This document shows, piece by piece, positions 41,379 to 48,536 of a stretch of DNA of 64,000 bases (positions are counted from its first letter, which is position 1; the number at the start of each line of letters is the position of its first letter). A program made the translations under genes and the position numbers. Under the pieces are notes generated by a model that did no database searches, was not told the DNA's origin, and saw only the letters and a list, made by a program, of their open reading frames with translations. Origin of the DNA: Psychrobacillus psychrotolerans (GTDB lineage: Bacteria; Bacillota; Bacilli; Bacillales_A; Planococcaceae); NCBI RefSeq assembly GCF_900115805.1, contig NZ_FOXU01000005.1, positions 186,001 through 250,000 of the forward strand, written 5' to 3'.

Positions 41379-42938
41379 ATGTATTGGTGTAAAATTGCAC
41401 GAACAGAAAAAGAGTTTGAAGCGATAGCGCGATTAAATTATGAAACATTTGTGGAGGAGATTCCACAGCACGAGCCGGATCCTAGTGGGATGCGGGTCGA
41501 TGCGTTTCACCATGAGAATGTGTATGTCATTGTTTTAAAGGATCAGGAGTTAGCAGGAATGGTAGCATTTCGAGCTGCCCGTCCTTTTTCTCTAGATTTA
41601 AAGCTTGGGCAAGTGGAGGAGTATCTGCCGAAGGATGCATTAGGTGGACTGTTATGTGAGGTTCGATTAATGGCTGTAGATAAGGCTCACCGGAATGGAC
41701 GGGTGTTTTATTACTTAGCACGTGCTCTTTCCGATTATGCGTACGAAAATGGATATGGAGCAGCGCTAATATCGGGAACGGTACGGGAACAAAAGTTGTA
41801 TAATCAGCTTGGTTTTGAACCTTTTGCTGATCCAGTGGGTACAGAAGAAGCTAAATTTATCCCGATGGTACTAACTAGGGATCGTTTTGACCAGTCAGTG
41901 GCCTCTCGGTTTAAACAAAAAAGATATTCATTTTATCCTGGGCCTGTACAACAGTCGGACGCCATACAACGAGCGTTTTCTGCCAGTCCATTGTCTCATC
42001 GAACGCATGAGTTCGAGGTCATGCTAGAGCGAGTGAAGAACAATCTATTATCGATGAGTGGTGCAGCATATGCCCACTTGCTTTTAGGGAGTGGGACGCT
42101 TGCAAATGAAGCGATGATAGCGCAGTTACACTTATTAGGAGAGAAAGGCTTAATCGTTAAAAATGGAGCCTTTGGAGACCGCTTGGAAAAACAAGCGGAA
42201 CGTTGGCAGTTATCTTTTGATGTTGCATCTTTTGAATGGGGAAGCCCTTATAATCTATCGCTAATCGAAGAAAAACTTGCCACTGGAGCTTATAGTTGGC
42301 TCTTAATGGTCCACGGTGAAACGTCCACTGGAATGTTAAATAACCTGGAAGAAATAAAGTTATTATGTAACCGTTATAGTGTGCTGCTTTGTATGGATTG
42401 TGTGAGTTCATTTGGAGCACTTCCATTTAGCTTAGAAGGAGTATATCTTGCAACTGGTGTAAGTGGTAAAGCTATCGGGACTATGAGTGGATTAGCTTTT
42501 GTATTCGCTAACACAGAAGTAACATCGAGTAATAATATCCCTTCATATTTAGATCTGGGATTGAGCGTGAATAATGCAATACCTTTTACGATTCCTTCTC
42601 AGTTTGTACATAGCCTAGAGGTAGCTTTAAAAGCCTATGAAAATGGAGAGAGGTACAATCTGTTACATCGTCGCATGCGATTTATCGAAGACGAAGTGTC
42701 CAAGCATGGGATCGAATTGCTCTCAGATAATCACTATCCAATGATTTTCACATGGAAAGAGGTTAAGTTTCCTTACTTAGCAGAAGATGCAAGAATGTCT
42801 GGTTTTGACCTTCACTATAAAAGTGATTATTTAATCGTAAAAAATTTGCTGCAAGTATCTTGTATTCAACCAGATTTTGAAGACGCATGGGTGAAGTTTA
42901 TGAATTGGTTAGGGAACTATCGAAGGTATCATGACTAA
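41379..42938 (+). CDS. GNAT - class V aminotransferase fusion protein
   Basis: A 519-residue two-domain enzyme. Residues ~1-170 form a GNAT fold close to acyl-homoserine-lactone-synthase/FeeM-like N-acyl transferases (ARLNYETFVEEIPQHEPDP, EVRLMAVDKAHRNGRVFYYLARAL, YNQLGFEPF). Residues ~185-519 are a class V PLP enzyme of the alanine-glyoxylate type (YSFYPGPVQQSDAIQRAFSA, LLLGSGTLANEAMIAQL, CMDCVSSFGALPF), with the probable PLP lysine Lys364 in GVSGKAIG. ATG 41379 follows AGGGGAGATAGGG, only 15 bases after the exporter permease, so it is the fourth gene of that operon. It may make or modify an N-acyl amino compound; inference only. Confidence 0.82.
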   Translation: MYWCKIARTEKEFEAIARLNYETFVEEIPQHEPDPSGMRVDAFHHENVYVIVLKDQELAGMVAFRAARPFSLDLKLGQVEEYLPKDALGGLLCEVRLMAVDKAHRNGRVFYYLARALSDYAYENGYGAALISGTVREQKLYNQLGFEPFADPVGTEEAKFIPMVLTRDRFDQSVASRFKQKRYSFYPGPVQQSDAIQRAFSASPLSHRTHEFEVMLERVKNNLLSMSGAAYAHLLLGSGTLANEAMIAQLHLLGEKGLIVKNGAFGDRLEKQAERWQLSFDVASFEWGSPYNLSLIEEKLATGAYSWLLMVHGETSTGMLNNLEEIKLLCNRYSVLLCMDCVSSFGALPFSLEGVYLATGVSGKAIGTMSGLAFVFANTEVTSSNNIPSYLDLGLSVNNAIPFTIPSQFVHSLEVALKAYENGERYNLLHRRMRFIEDEVSKHGIELLSDNHYPMIFTWKEVKFPYLAEDARMSGFDLHYKSDYLIVKNLLQVSCIQPDFEDAWVKFMNWLGNYRRYHD

Positions 42939-42990
42939 TAAACGCATACTGCTTTTCTCTAGGTTCCGACTAATATTATAAGATTATTGA

Positions 42991-43104
42991 AAAATGGGAT
43001 GCTAATTGGTTGTGACGGATATCACAACCAATTAGCATCCCTGAAATTTTACTCACTTGGTAATCACTATAAATGAGACGTCTGTCCAAAACCCTTCGTT
43101 TTTG
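42991..43104 (-). repeat. Structured convergent-gap repeat, copy 2
   Basis: A perfect 20-bp hairpin (42996-43015 with 43022-43041, 6-base loop) and the conserved flank TTGGTAAT...TCTGTCCAAAACCCTTCG. On the minus strand the stem is followed by ATTTTTC, so it can terminate the HTH-TPR regulator transcript. Same orientation and same kind of site as the other copies. Confidence 0.7.
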
Positions 43105-43160
43105 TAAGTTACGTAAGTAAACAAGAAATGAAACTTCGATAATAAAAACATTGGTTCCCC

Positions 43161-44390
43161 CTAAGAACGTATCATTACTTGCTCATACGTAGTGTAGATA
43201 AAAACTTTATACGGCGTGTCGGGCATTTTTTCGACGTTGTTTATTGCGACATTTACAGCATTAACAGCCTTCTTAACCTGGTTTAGTTCTAGGTAGCATA
43301 ATGCAATGTATGCATCCTTTTCATAGAAAATAGATAGATCGATTGGATGGTGAACGATGTCAGGAATTTTCACCTCATCAAATATCTTCAATGCTTCAAA
43401 AACTCTACCTAATCCGTATAAAGTCTTAGCTCTTTCCAGTTGGAAGTAGGGGGTAAATAACTTCGTATTAATCTTATCAAGAGAGAATTTATGGTATAGA
43501 GCATCCGCCTCCATATACATCTTTTGATAGGTATTTAAGTAATGCAAGTTAGCATAGTGGATAAAAGCTTTGGAATCCTCATCATCAGCAAATTCACTAT
43601 AGGCTTCTAGTTTTTTTAAATAATGCGCCATTTTCCCCGCGTCTTCTTCCATCATCGCATGAACTGCTGCTAGTCTAAATAAATTATCTATTTGTTTAAA
43701 AATTTTATGTTCACTGGAATATTGAATAGCTTCGTTCATCATTTGAATGGCATCTGTATTTCTTCCTACTGCAAAGTAAAGTACAGCTTCCAAATAGTCG
43801 AAATCCATCCGCGATAATGGATCAATCCATAGAGGGTTTGCTTCCAGTTTTTTTCGTTCTTCTAACAATACATCTAGTGCGATTTGATACTGGTGATTCA
43901 TAAATGGAATGATCGCAAGATTTCTCCCTATGTCAGCTGCTTTAGTTATCAAGTGTAAGTCTTCATACATTTTTGCAACCTTTTTCAGCAGCGTGACAGA
44001 TTCTTCGGGAGCAGAGTAAGCTAAGCATCGACCGTATATATCTAGTAACCGCGTTGCCTCGTAGCCTTGAGTTAGTCTTGGTATATACGGCTCTATTAGA
44101 TTTTTCACCTGCTCAAGTTCATTTAGAAAGTCATAATCCTTTGTGTTGAGCAGTAATTCTGCTTGATCTAATACTTCTCGTACCTCTTGTCCGCTTATTT
44201 CCTCCAGTAACTCACTTACTTCAACGCCTAGCTGTGACGCGATGTAATTCAAGCTTTCCATAGAAGGATTTGCTTTGTTGTTTTCTATTAAACTGAGCAT
44301 GCCTTTTGTTAATTCTGTACCTGCTAAAGCTTCAAGTGTCATTTTCTGTTGTTTCCGTAATGTTCGAATGCGTTCGCCTAATGTGGACAA
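43161..44390 (-). CDS. XRE-TPR transcriptional regulator divergent from an MFS exporter
   Basis: A 409-residue protein: N-terminal XRE helix-turn-helix (LGERIRTLRKQQKMTLEALAGTELTKGMLSLIENNKANPSMESL), then an all-helical TPR-like region to the end. It resembles the second kind of HTH-TPR regulator in Bacillales, but no exported peptide gene follows, so it may sense a small molecule instead. Start TTG 44390: AGAGGTG lies 6 bases upstream; a GTG within that site would be the alternative. Its TATAAT -10 sits within an operator palindrome, suggesting autorepression. Confidence 0.85.
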   Translation of the reverse strand: MSTLGERIRTLRKQQKMTLEALAGTELTKGMLSLIENNKANPSMESLNYIASQLGVEVSELLEEISGQEVREVLDQAELLLNTKDYDFLNELEQVKNLIEPYIPRLTQGYEATRLLDIYGRCLAYSAPEESVTLLKKVAKMYEDLHLITKAADIGRNLAIIPFMNHQYQIALDVLLEERKKLEANPLWIDPLSRMDFDYLEAVLYFAVGRNTDAIQMMNEAIQYSSEHKIFKQIDNLFRLAAVHAMMEEDAGKMAHYLKKLEAYSEFADDEDSKAFIHYANLHYLNTYQKMYMEADALYHKFSLDKINTKLFTPYFQLERAKTLYGLGRVFEALKIFDEVKIPDIVHHPIDLSIFYEKDAYIALCYLELNQVKKAVNAVNVAINNVEKMPDTPYKVFIYTTYEQVMIRS

Positions 44391-44411
44391 CTTTTTCACC
44401 TCTTTACAATA

Positions 44412-44482
44412 GTTTAATTATATTAAACTTTTTCTTGAAATGAAAGTATATTCATGATATTATTTGTTTAATCACATTAAAC
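44412..44482. promoter_or_regulatory. MFS promoter flanked by two identical operators
   Basis: Two 17-bp palindromes GTTTAAT-N3-ATTAAAC (44412-44428 and 44466-44482), centres 54 bases apart, flank a promoter TTGAAA (44435-44440) - 17 - TATTAT (44458-44463) for the MFS gene. The left palindrome contains TATAAT on the minus strand, a perfect -10 for the divergent regulator. This is a textbook layout for one repressor controlling both genes, perhaps with looping; the binding protein is inferred to be the XRE-TPR regulator. Confidence 0.75.
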
Positions 44483-44517
44483 TTTTTGACAATTCACAAA
44501 ACGAAGGGGTTAGAGAA

Positions 44518-45813
44518 ATGGAAGAAACACTAAAACTTAAGAAGGCAACATATCATTTGTGGACGTTCACAGTAAGCAAATTAGTTTCCACTTTTGGAGC
44601 ACAGGTCTATGCATTTGCAATTAGTTTTTATATTTTACAGTTAACAGGATCTGCATCTAGCTTTGCACTAAATTTGATTTGTAGTATTTTACCGAGAACG
44701 ATAGTTGCACCTTTTGCGGGATATGCTGCAGATAAATATTCTCGTAAAATGATTGTTATTGTGGCACAGATTGCAACAACAATCGCAATTGGTGGGCTGC
44801 TCGTTGTGAGTTTGACGATGGGATTATCTTTATTCGCGATTTATAGTACGACCGTGATCTTATCGTTAACTTCTTTATTCTCCGGAGTTACTTTTAGTTC
44901 ATCTATTACAGGATTAGTCGATGAGGGACGAATTCAAAAAGCAATGTCGCTCAACCAAATGTCCATTTCTTTTGCAGCCATTGGAAGCCCAGCTGTAGGC
45001 GGACTTCTTTACGGAGCAGTGTCTATGCCGGTATTCCTAATTATGTATATGGTTGCTTCCGTTATTGCGGTTCTTTTGGAATCTACGATGGACTTTAAAT
45101 TGTTTGCGAAGCGAAAAGAAGTAGTTGAAGGGGAACCGAAGGAACCAATGCTAGAGAGTATGAAAGCTGGTTTACGTTACTTGATGAAGCAACCTATTTT
45201 AAAAACAATGGTTGTCATCTCTTTATTTATCAACTTTTTGTTTGGTGCCTATCAGGTAGGATACTCATTTATCCTCATTGAAAAATTAAAGATTAATGCA
45301 CAACATTTTGGTTTTACAGAGGGGGCATTTGCGATTGGGATGCTTCTATTGTCTATTTACTTCTCTACACGAAAAGAATTGAAATTTCCGTTTCTCGTAT
45401 CCAAATGGGGAATCGTTGTATTAGGAGTTCTTATGGGGACAGTGGCTTTGCCCTTGTTAATAACTATGTCTTCCACAATGTTAGTAGTATTTTATATTGT
45501 ACTGATGTTCTTCTTTGGAGCAACAATGATGGTAACTAACACTCCGATACAGGTAATGATGCAGAAAATGATAGAGGATGATTATAAGGGGCGTGTATTT
45601 TCTATCATAGAAACCTGCGCAATGGCGCTTATGCCACTTGGAATGGTATTGTTCGGTTTCTTATACGATATATTCCCAGCAGAAGGTATTTTAATTGTCT
45701 CTAGTATGTTGTTGATATTAGTAACTCTATTCTTGGCAAGACCTTCTGTAGTTAGAGCTGCACATCCAGAGTTAGGGCAGAAAAGAGTGGCGTATTTAAA
45801 GACAGAAAGTTAG
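44518..45813 (+). CDS. MFS exporter (MFS_3/enterobactin-exporter-like)
   Basis: A 431-residue, 12-helix major facilitator of the efflux type (FGAQVYAFAISFYILQLTGSASSFALNLICSILPRTIVAPFAGYAADKYSRKMIV with motif A). The second half contains NTPIQVMMQKMIEDDYKGRVFSIIE, typical of the macrolide/siderophore efflux branch. ATG 44518 follows CGAAGGGG. The divergent HTH-TPR regulator and twin operators suggest inducible efflux. Substrate unknown. Confidence 0.9.
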   Translation: MEETLKLKKATYHLWTFTVSKLVSTFGAQVYAFAISFYILQLTGSASSFALNLICSILPRTIVAPFAGYAADKYSRKMIVIVAQIATTIAIGGLLVVSLTMGLSLFAIYSTTVILSLTSLFSGVTFSSSITGLVDEGRIQKAMSLNQMSISFAAIGSPAVGGLLYGAVSMPVFLIMYMVASVIAVLLESTMDFKLFAKRKEVVEGEPKEPMLESMKAGLRYLMKQPILKTMVVISLFINFLFGAYQVGYSFILIEKLKINAQHFGFTEGAFAIGMLLLSIYFSTRKELKFPFLVSKWGIVVLGVLMGTVALPLLITMSSTMLVVFYIVLMFFFGATMMVTNTPIQVMMQKMIEDDYKGRVFSIIETCAMALMPLGMVLFGFLYDIFPAEGILIVSSMLLILVTLFLARPSVVRAAHPELGQKRVAYLKTES

Positions 45814-45824
45814 TCTGGTTTGGT

Positions 45825-45926
45825 TATACGAGAGCGAAATTATACTATACGAGAGAGAATAGAACCTATACGAGAAAGCTCCTTACTTATACGGGCCCAG
45901 CTATCCGAGAGGAACTAACTCGTATA
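45825..45926. repeat. 21-bp tandem repeat tract (TATACGAG units)
   Basis: Three units of exactly 21 bases begin with TATACGAGA (45825, 45846, 45867) and a fourth diverged unit begins TATACGGG (45888); an inverted CTCGTATA follows at 45919-45926. Only the first ~10 bases are conserved between units; the rest varies. It lies directly after the MFS stop codon in a non-coding gap and has no spacer-like variability of CRISPR type. Confidence 0.65.
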
Positions 45927-45964
45927 GACCACCATCTTGATACAAGGAAGCTCAACCACATAAA

Positions 45965-46001
45965 AATACAGGTGAAGGAATTGTTTTCCTTCACCTGTAT
46001 T
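45965..46001. terminator. Bidirectional terminator between the two MFS genes
   Basis: Perfect 16-bp stem AATACAGGTGAAGGAA (45965-45980) with its complement at 45986-46001, 5-base loop. Confidence 0.88.
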
Positions 46002-46013
46002 AATAGTTAAATG

Positions 46014-47177
46014 CTATGCCGCATTCTTTAATGATTTCGTTGATTTGCGATACGCAAAGATTAAAACAATAGAGAGCACCGCAAGTACCCCAGATAGCAT
46101 ATAAATATTATCTGGTTGTTTTGTAAATAGCCAAGCGAATAATAATGGACCGATAATACGACCTAGGTTATCCATCGAATAAGACATCCCTGCTGCTGTC
46201 CCATAGCGTCCACCCGATTCTTTCGTTGTGAGAGAAACAATCGTTGTTCGTGCTAACGCATTTCCTGCAGTAAACACACATAAAGATAGTCCTGCCCAGA
46301 AAATACTTTGAGTGAAGACAGTCATAAACAATCCAATTGCTGTAACAATTTGTGCGTACAAAAGCCATTTTGTTTCAGTACCATTTTTAATACGCCGAAC
46401 GACACCACCCTGGATTGCCGCATCGACAAATCCGCTGAACATGAACAAATAGCCTATTTGTAGCGGGGTAATCTCAATTCTTTCGATTTGGAACAATTGG
46501 AACGTGGCCTCAAGACCCGCTAGTAAAAACGTGACCATGAACGAAAATAGGAATAGATATTTAATGCGGTAGCTCCACAAACTCATAGCTCCCTTAGGAA
46601 GGATTGCACGTTTATTTGCTTCACCTGTACGCTCTGGTTCTTTTAAAATGATCAAAGCATACACGAAAATCACCAGTAACAAGATAGCAGAAGCTGTAAA
46701 TGGAAGAGCTAAATCTATATGTCCGAGAACTCCGCCAATTGCTGGACCGAATATAAAGCCTAAACCAATCGACATACCGAGGAATCCCATATACTTATTA
46801 CGGTTTTCTTCCGTTGATAAGTCAGCTGCAAAACCTGTAACTGCTGCATACAATGCCCCAGAAAATAATCCTCCAACTACACGAGATAAGTAAAGCATAA
46901 AGAGTGAATCAAAAAACAAGGAAAACAACCAAAAACTTAAACTGAATCCTACCAATCCGACTAAAATAAGTGTTTTACGGCCAATACGATCGGATAGCAT
47001 TCCCCAAAGTGGAGCAGTGAAGAAGGAAGCTAACGAGTAAATCGTCAATAAACCGCCAACGTGAATTTCATTATAATTTTGCTCTAAAATAACCTCTGGC
47101 AGCACGGGAATAATAATTCCAAAGCCGAGATAAACTAAAAATTGGATAGACATCAATATGAGTAGAATCTTTTTCAC
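46014..47177 (-). CDS. MFS multidrug efflux transporter (DHA1, NorA/Bmr type)
   Basis: A 387-residue, 12-helix transporter: GFGIIIPVLPEVI in helix 1, motif A GMLSDRIGRKTLILVG, RVVGGLFSGALYAAVTGFAADL and the antiporter motif C region GFIFGPAIGGVLG. This is the drug/proton antiporter layout of NorA and Bmr. ATG 47177 is the first codon of a basic-hydrophobic start. No adjacent regulator; substrate not determinable. Confidence 0.92.
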   Translation of the reverse strand: MKKILLILMSIQFLVYLGFGIIIPVLPEVILEQNYNEIHVGGLLTIYSLASFFTAPLWGMLSDRIGRKTLILVGLVGFSLSFWLFSLFFDSLFMLYLSRVVGGLFSGALYAAVTGFAADLSTEENRNKYMGFLGMSIGLGFIFGPAIGGVLGHIDLALPFTASAILLLVIFVYALIILKEPERTGEANKRAILPKGAMSLWSYRIKYLFLFSFMVTFLLAGLEATFQLFQIERIEITPLQIGYLFMFSGFVDAAIQGGVVRRIKNGTETKWLLYAQIVTAIGLFMTVFTQSIFWAGLSLCVFTAGNALARTTIVSLTTKESGGRYGTAAGMSYSMDNLGRIIGPLLFAWLFTKQPDNIYMLSGVLAVLSIVLIFAYRKSTKSLKNAA

Positions 47178-47320
47178 GCATCAAACCCGCTTTCTGCAAT
47201 CTTCTAATCTCTATATTACACGTTTTTAATCAGTTTGCCACGTTGTAATCGATATCCTAGTAGATAATAAAAAAAGAGCTAAATGCTACAAAGTAAGGTA
47301 TAACCAAGTGGAATGTAATA

Positions 47321-47348
47321 AAAAAAACCGTCCTAATTAGGACAGCTT
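47321..47348 (-). terminator. Terminator of the CBS-domain gene
   Basis: Palindrome GTCCTAATTAGGAC (47330-47343) extended by partly paired flanks; on the minus strand followed by GGTTTTTTTT. Confidence 0.75.
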
Positions 47349-47354
47349 TTATGT

Positions 47355-47768
47355 TTAGAAATCCCTTGGCTCGGATATACTTTCCATAGCATTAGAAATT
47401 TCTTGGACATGTGGAAAAGGAAAAGCTAAATCAGCTAAAGAGACAAATCCTACAAGGACACCATCCTCTACTACGGGAAGTCTTCGAACTTGATGGCGTG
47501 CCATAACAATGGATGCATCGGATGTAGAATCTTCTGGGGTGACAGAGATAACAGATTTAGTCATAACATCTTCTACTTTGCTTTTCATGTCTTTGGCAAC
47601 CGCCCTTGTCACAATATCTCGATCAGTAATCATTCCAACTAATTTTTTATTGCTGACTACGGGTAAACAGCCGATATCCAAAGTGCGCATCTGTTCTGCA
47701 ACTTCGCTCACATAGTCCTGTGGGTTGCACGTTACTACTTGTTTACTCATTACATTTCTTATGTTCAA
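47355..47768 (-). CDS. CBS-domain pair protein
   Basis: A 137-residue protein consisting of two CBS motifs (NVMSKQVVTCNPQDYVSEVAEQMRTLDIGCLPVV...LVGMITDRDIVTRAV and VMTKSVISVTPEDSTSDASIVMARHQVRRLPVVEDGVLVGFVSLADLAF, shortened) that form one Bateman module, which usually binds adenosyl nucleotides. No attached effector domain, as in B. subtilis YhcV-type proteins. The start is TTG 47768 with AAAGGAG eight bases upstream. Role unknown. Confidence 0.85.
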   Translation of the reverse strand: MNIRNVMSKQVVTCNPQDYVSEVAEQMRTLDIGCLPVVSNKKLVGMITDRDIVTRAVAKDMKSKVEDVMTKSVISVTPEDSTSDASIVMARHQVRRLPVVEDGVLVGFVSLADLAFPFPHVQEISNAMESISEPRDF

Positions 47769-47938
47769 ACCATTCACTCCTTTAAGAAATAGCATGGTTT
47801 ACAAGACCATAATATATGTAATAAAAATGAAAGATTAAACTTAGGTAAAAAGTGGTATAATAAAATATATTAATTAGACAAACAAGAAACTTTTACGAAA
47901 GAAAATCGTAATTATTATAGAAGGACGAGGTGGATTCA

Positions 47939-48076
47939 ATGGTAAAGGAAGTTGATTTGAAGAAAATTGTAAGTAATCTTTCTAAGCTTGGTGTTACTGT
48001 TACAATGACTAAATCTAGACTTGACCTACTTAAAGCTTTAGCACCACCAGCACAAAGTCCTCATGCGCAAAACTAA
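47939..48076 (+). CDS. Small soluble protein of unknown function (45 aa)
   Basis: A 45-codon frame, MVKEVDLKKIVSNLSKLGV... ending APPAQSPHAQN, predicted as an amphipathic helix pair followed by a Pro/Ala tail. Support for expression: GAGGTGG at proper spacing before the ATG, an extended -10 (TGGTATAAT, about 47853-47861) 80 bases upstream, and a strong terminator that starts at the stop codon. I recognise no family; sporulation or regulatory micro-proteins are possible. It is too short for ordinary gene callers. Confidence 0.7.
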   Translation: MVKEVDLKKIVSNLSKLGVTVTMTKSRLDLLKALAPPAQSPHAQN

Positions 48077-48132
48077 AAAGAAGGTGACTCTACAATTTCG
48101 TTAACAAACGATTAGAGTCGCCTTCTTTTTCT
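48076..48132 (+). terminator. Terminator after the 45-aa gene
   Basis: Long stem AAGAAGGTGACTCTA / TAGAGTCGCCTTCTT with a loop of about 20 bases, followed by TTTTT. Confidence 0.82.
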
Positions 48133-48185
48133 TAGAAGAAAATAATATAGAATTTGGTGTCTTTTATTTAGATACCTACACAATG

Positions 48186-48298
48186 ATACTGCTGATTTCC
48201 GCGGGCACGGCTTCAATCTCCTCGTCACTACGAAAACATATGCTCCTGCGGTTACTCGTCGCAAAGACATTGATCAAACAAAGTTTGACCAATGTCTT
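48186..48298. repeat. Degraded dispersed intergenic repeat and hairpin
   Basis: GATTTCCGCGGGCACGGCTT...CTCCTCGTC...GCTCCTGCGG matches the general plan of a GC-rich Bacillaceae intergenic repeat seen also at 25957, but diverged. It is followed by a strong hairpin AAGACATTGATCAAAC / GTTTGACCAATGTCTT (48264-48298, one mismatch). Together with repeat copy 3 it fills the 460-base gap before rodA; no gene is supported there. Confidence 0.45.
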
Positions 48299-48331
48299 CC
48301 TTGTGGGGGACAAACGCCATAAAATTACCGG

Positions 48332-48441
48332 AAAAAGGGGATACTGATTGGTTGAGACGACTGTTACAACCAATCAGTATCCCTAAAAATCCACTCGGTA
48401 ATAATATAGCAAAATGTCTGTTCAAAGCCCTTCGGAAACGT
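48332..48441 (-). repeat. Structured convergent-gap repeat, copy 3
   Basis: Perfect 17-bp hairpin GGGATACTGATTGGTTG (48338-48354) with 48367-48383 and conserved flank CGGTAATAATATAGC...TCTGTTCAAAGCCCTTCGG. On the minus strand the stem is followed by CTTTTTCC. Confidence 0.7.
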
Positions 48442-48486
48442 TAGAAATATGTTTTGAACTTTTTTAAACCTGTCCAACAATACAAA

Positions 48487-48530
48487 AAACGTGCAGAGGT
48501 CGGGGTTTAATCCCTTTATCTACACGCTTT
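48487..48530 (-). terminator. rodA terminator
   Basis: Minus-strand imperfect stem GCGTGTAGA...CTGCACGT with an inner GGG/CCC pair, followed by T6. Confidence 0.65.
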
Positions 48531-48536
48531 AATTGA

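Noticed and set aside
43053-43151. A 32-codon minus-strand frame just after the second HTH-TPR regulator, with GGGGG five bases before its ATG
   Set aside because: It lacks the charged-then-hydrophobic export signal of RRNPP pro-peptides and its second half is made of repeat copy 2, so it is most likely accidental.
45825-45926. Possible short CRISPR array
   Set aside because: Units are 21 bases with partly conserved starts and no separate repeat/spacer organisation; no cas genes in the window.
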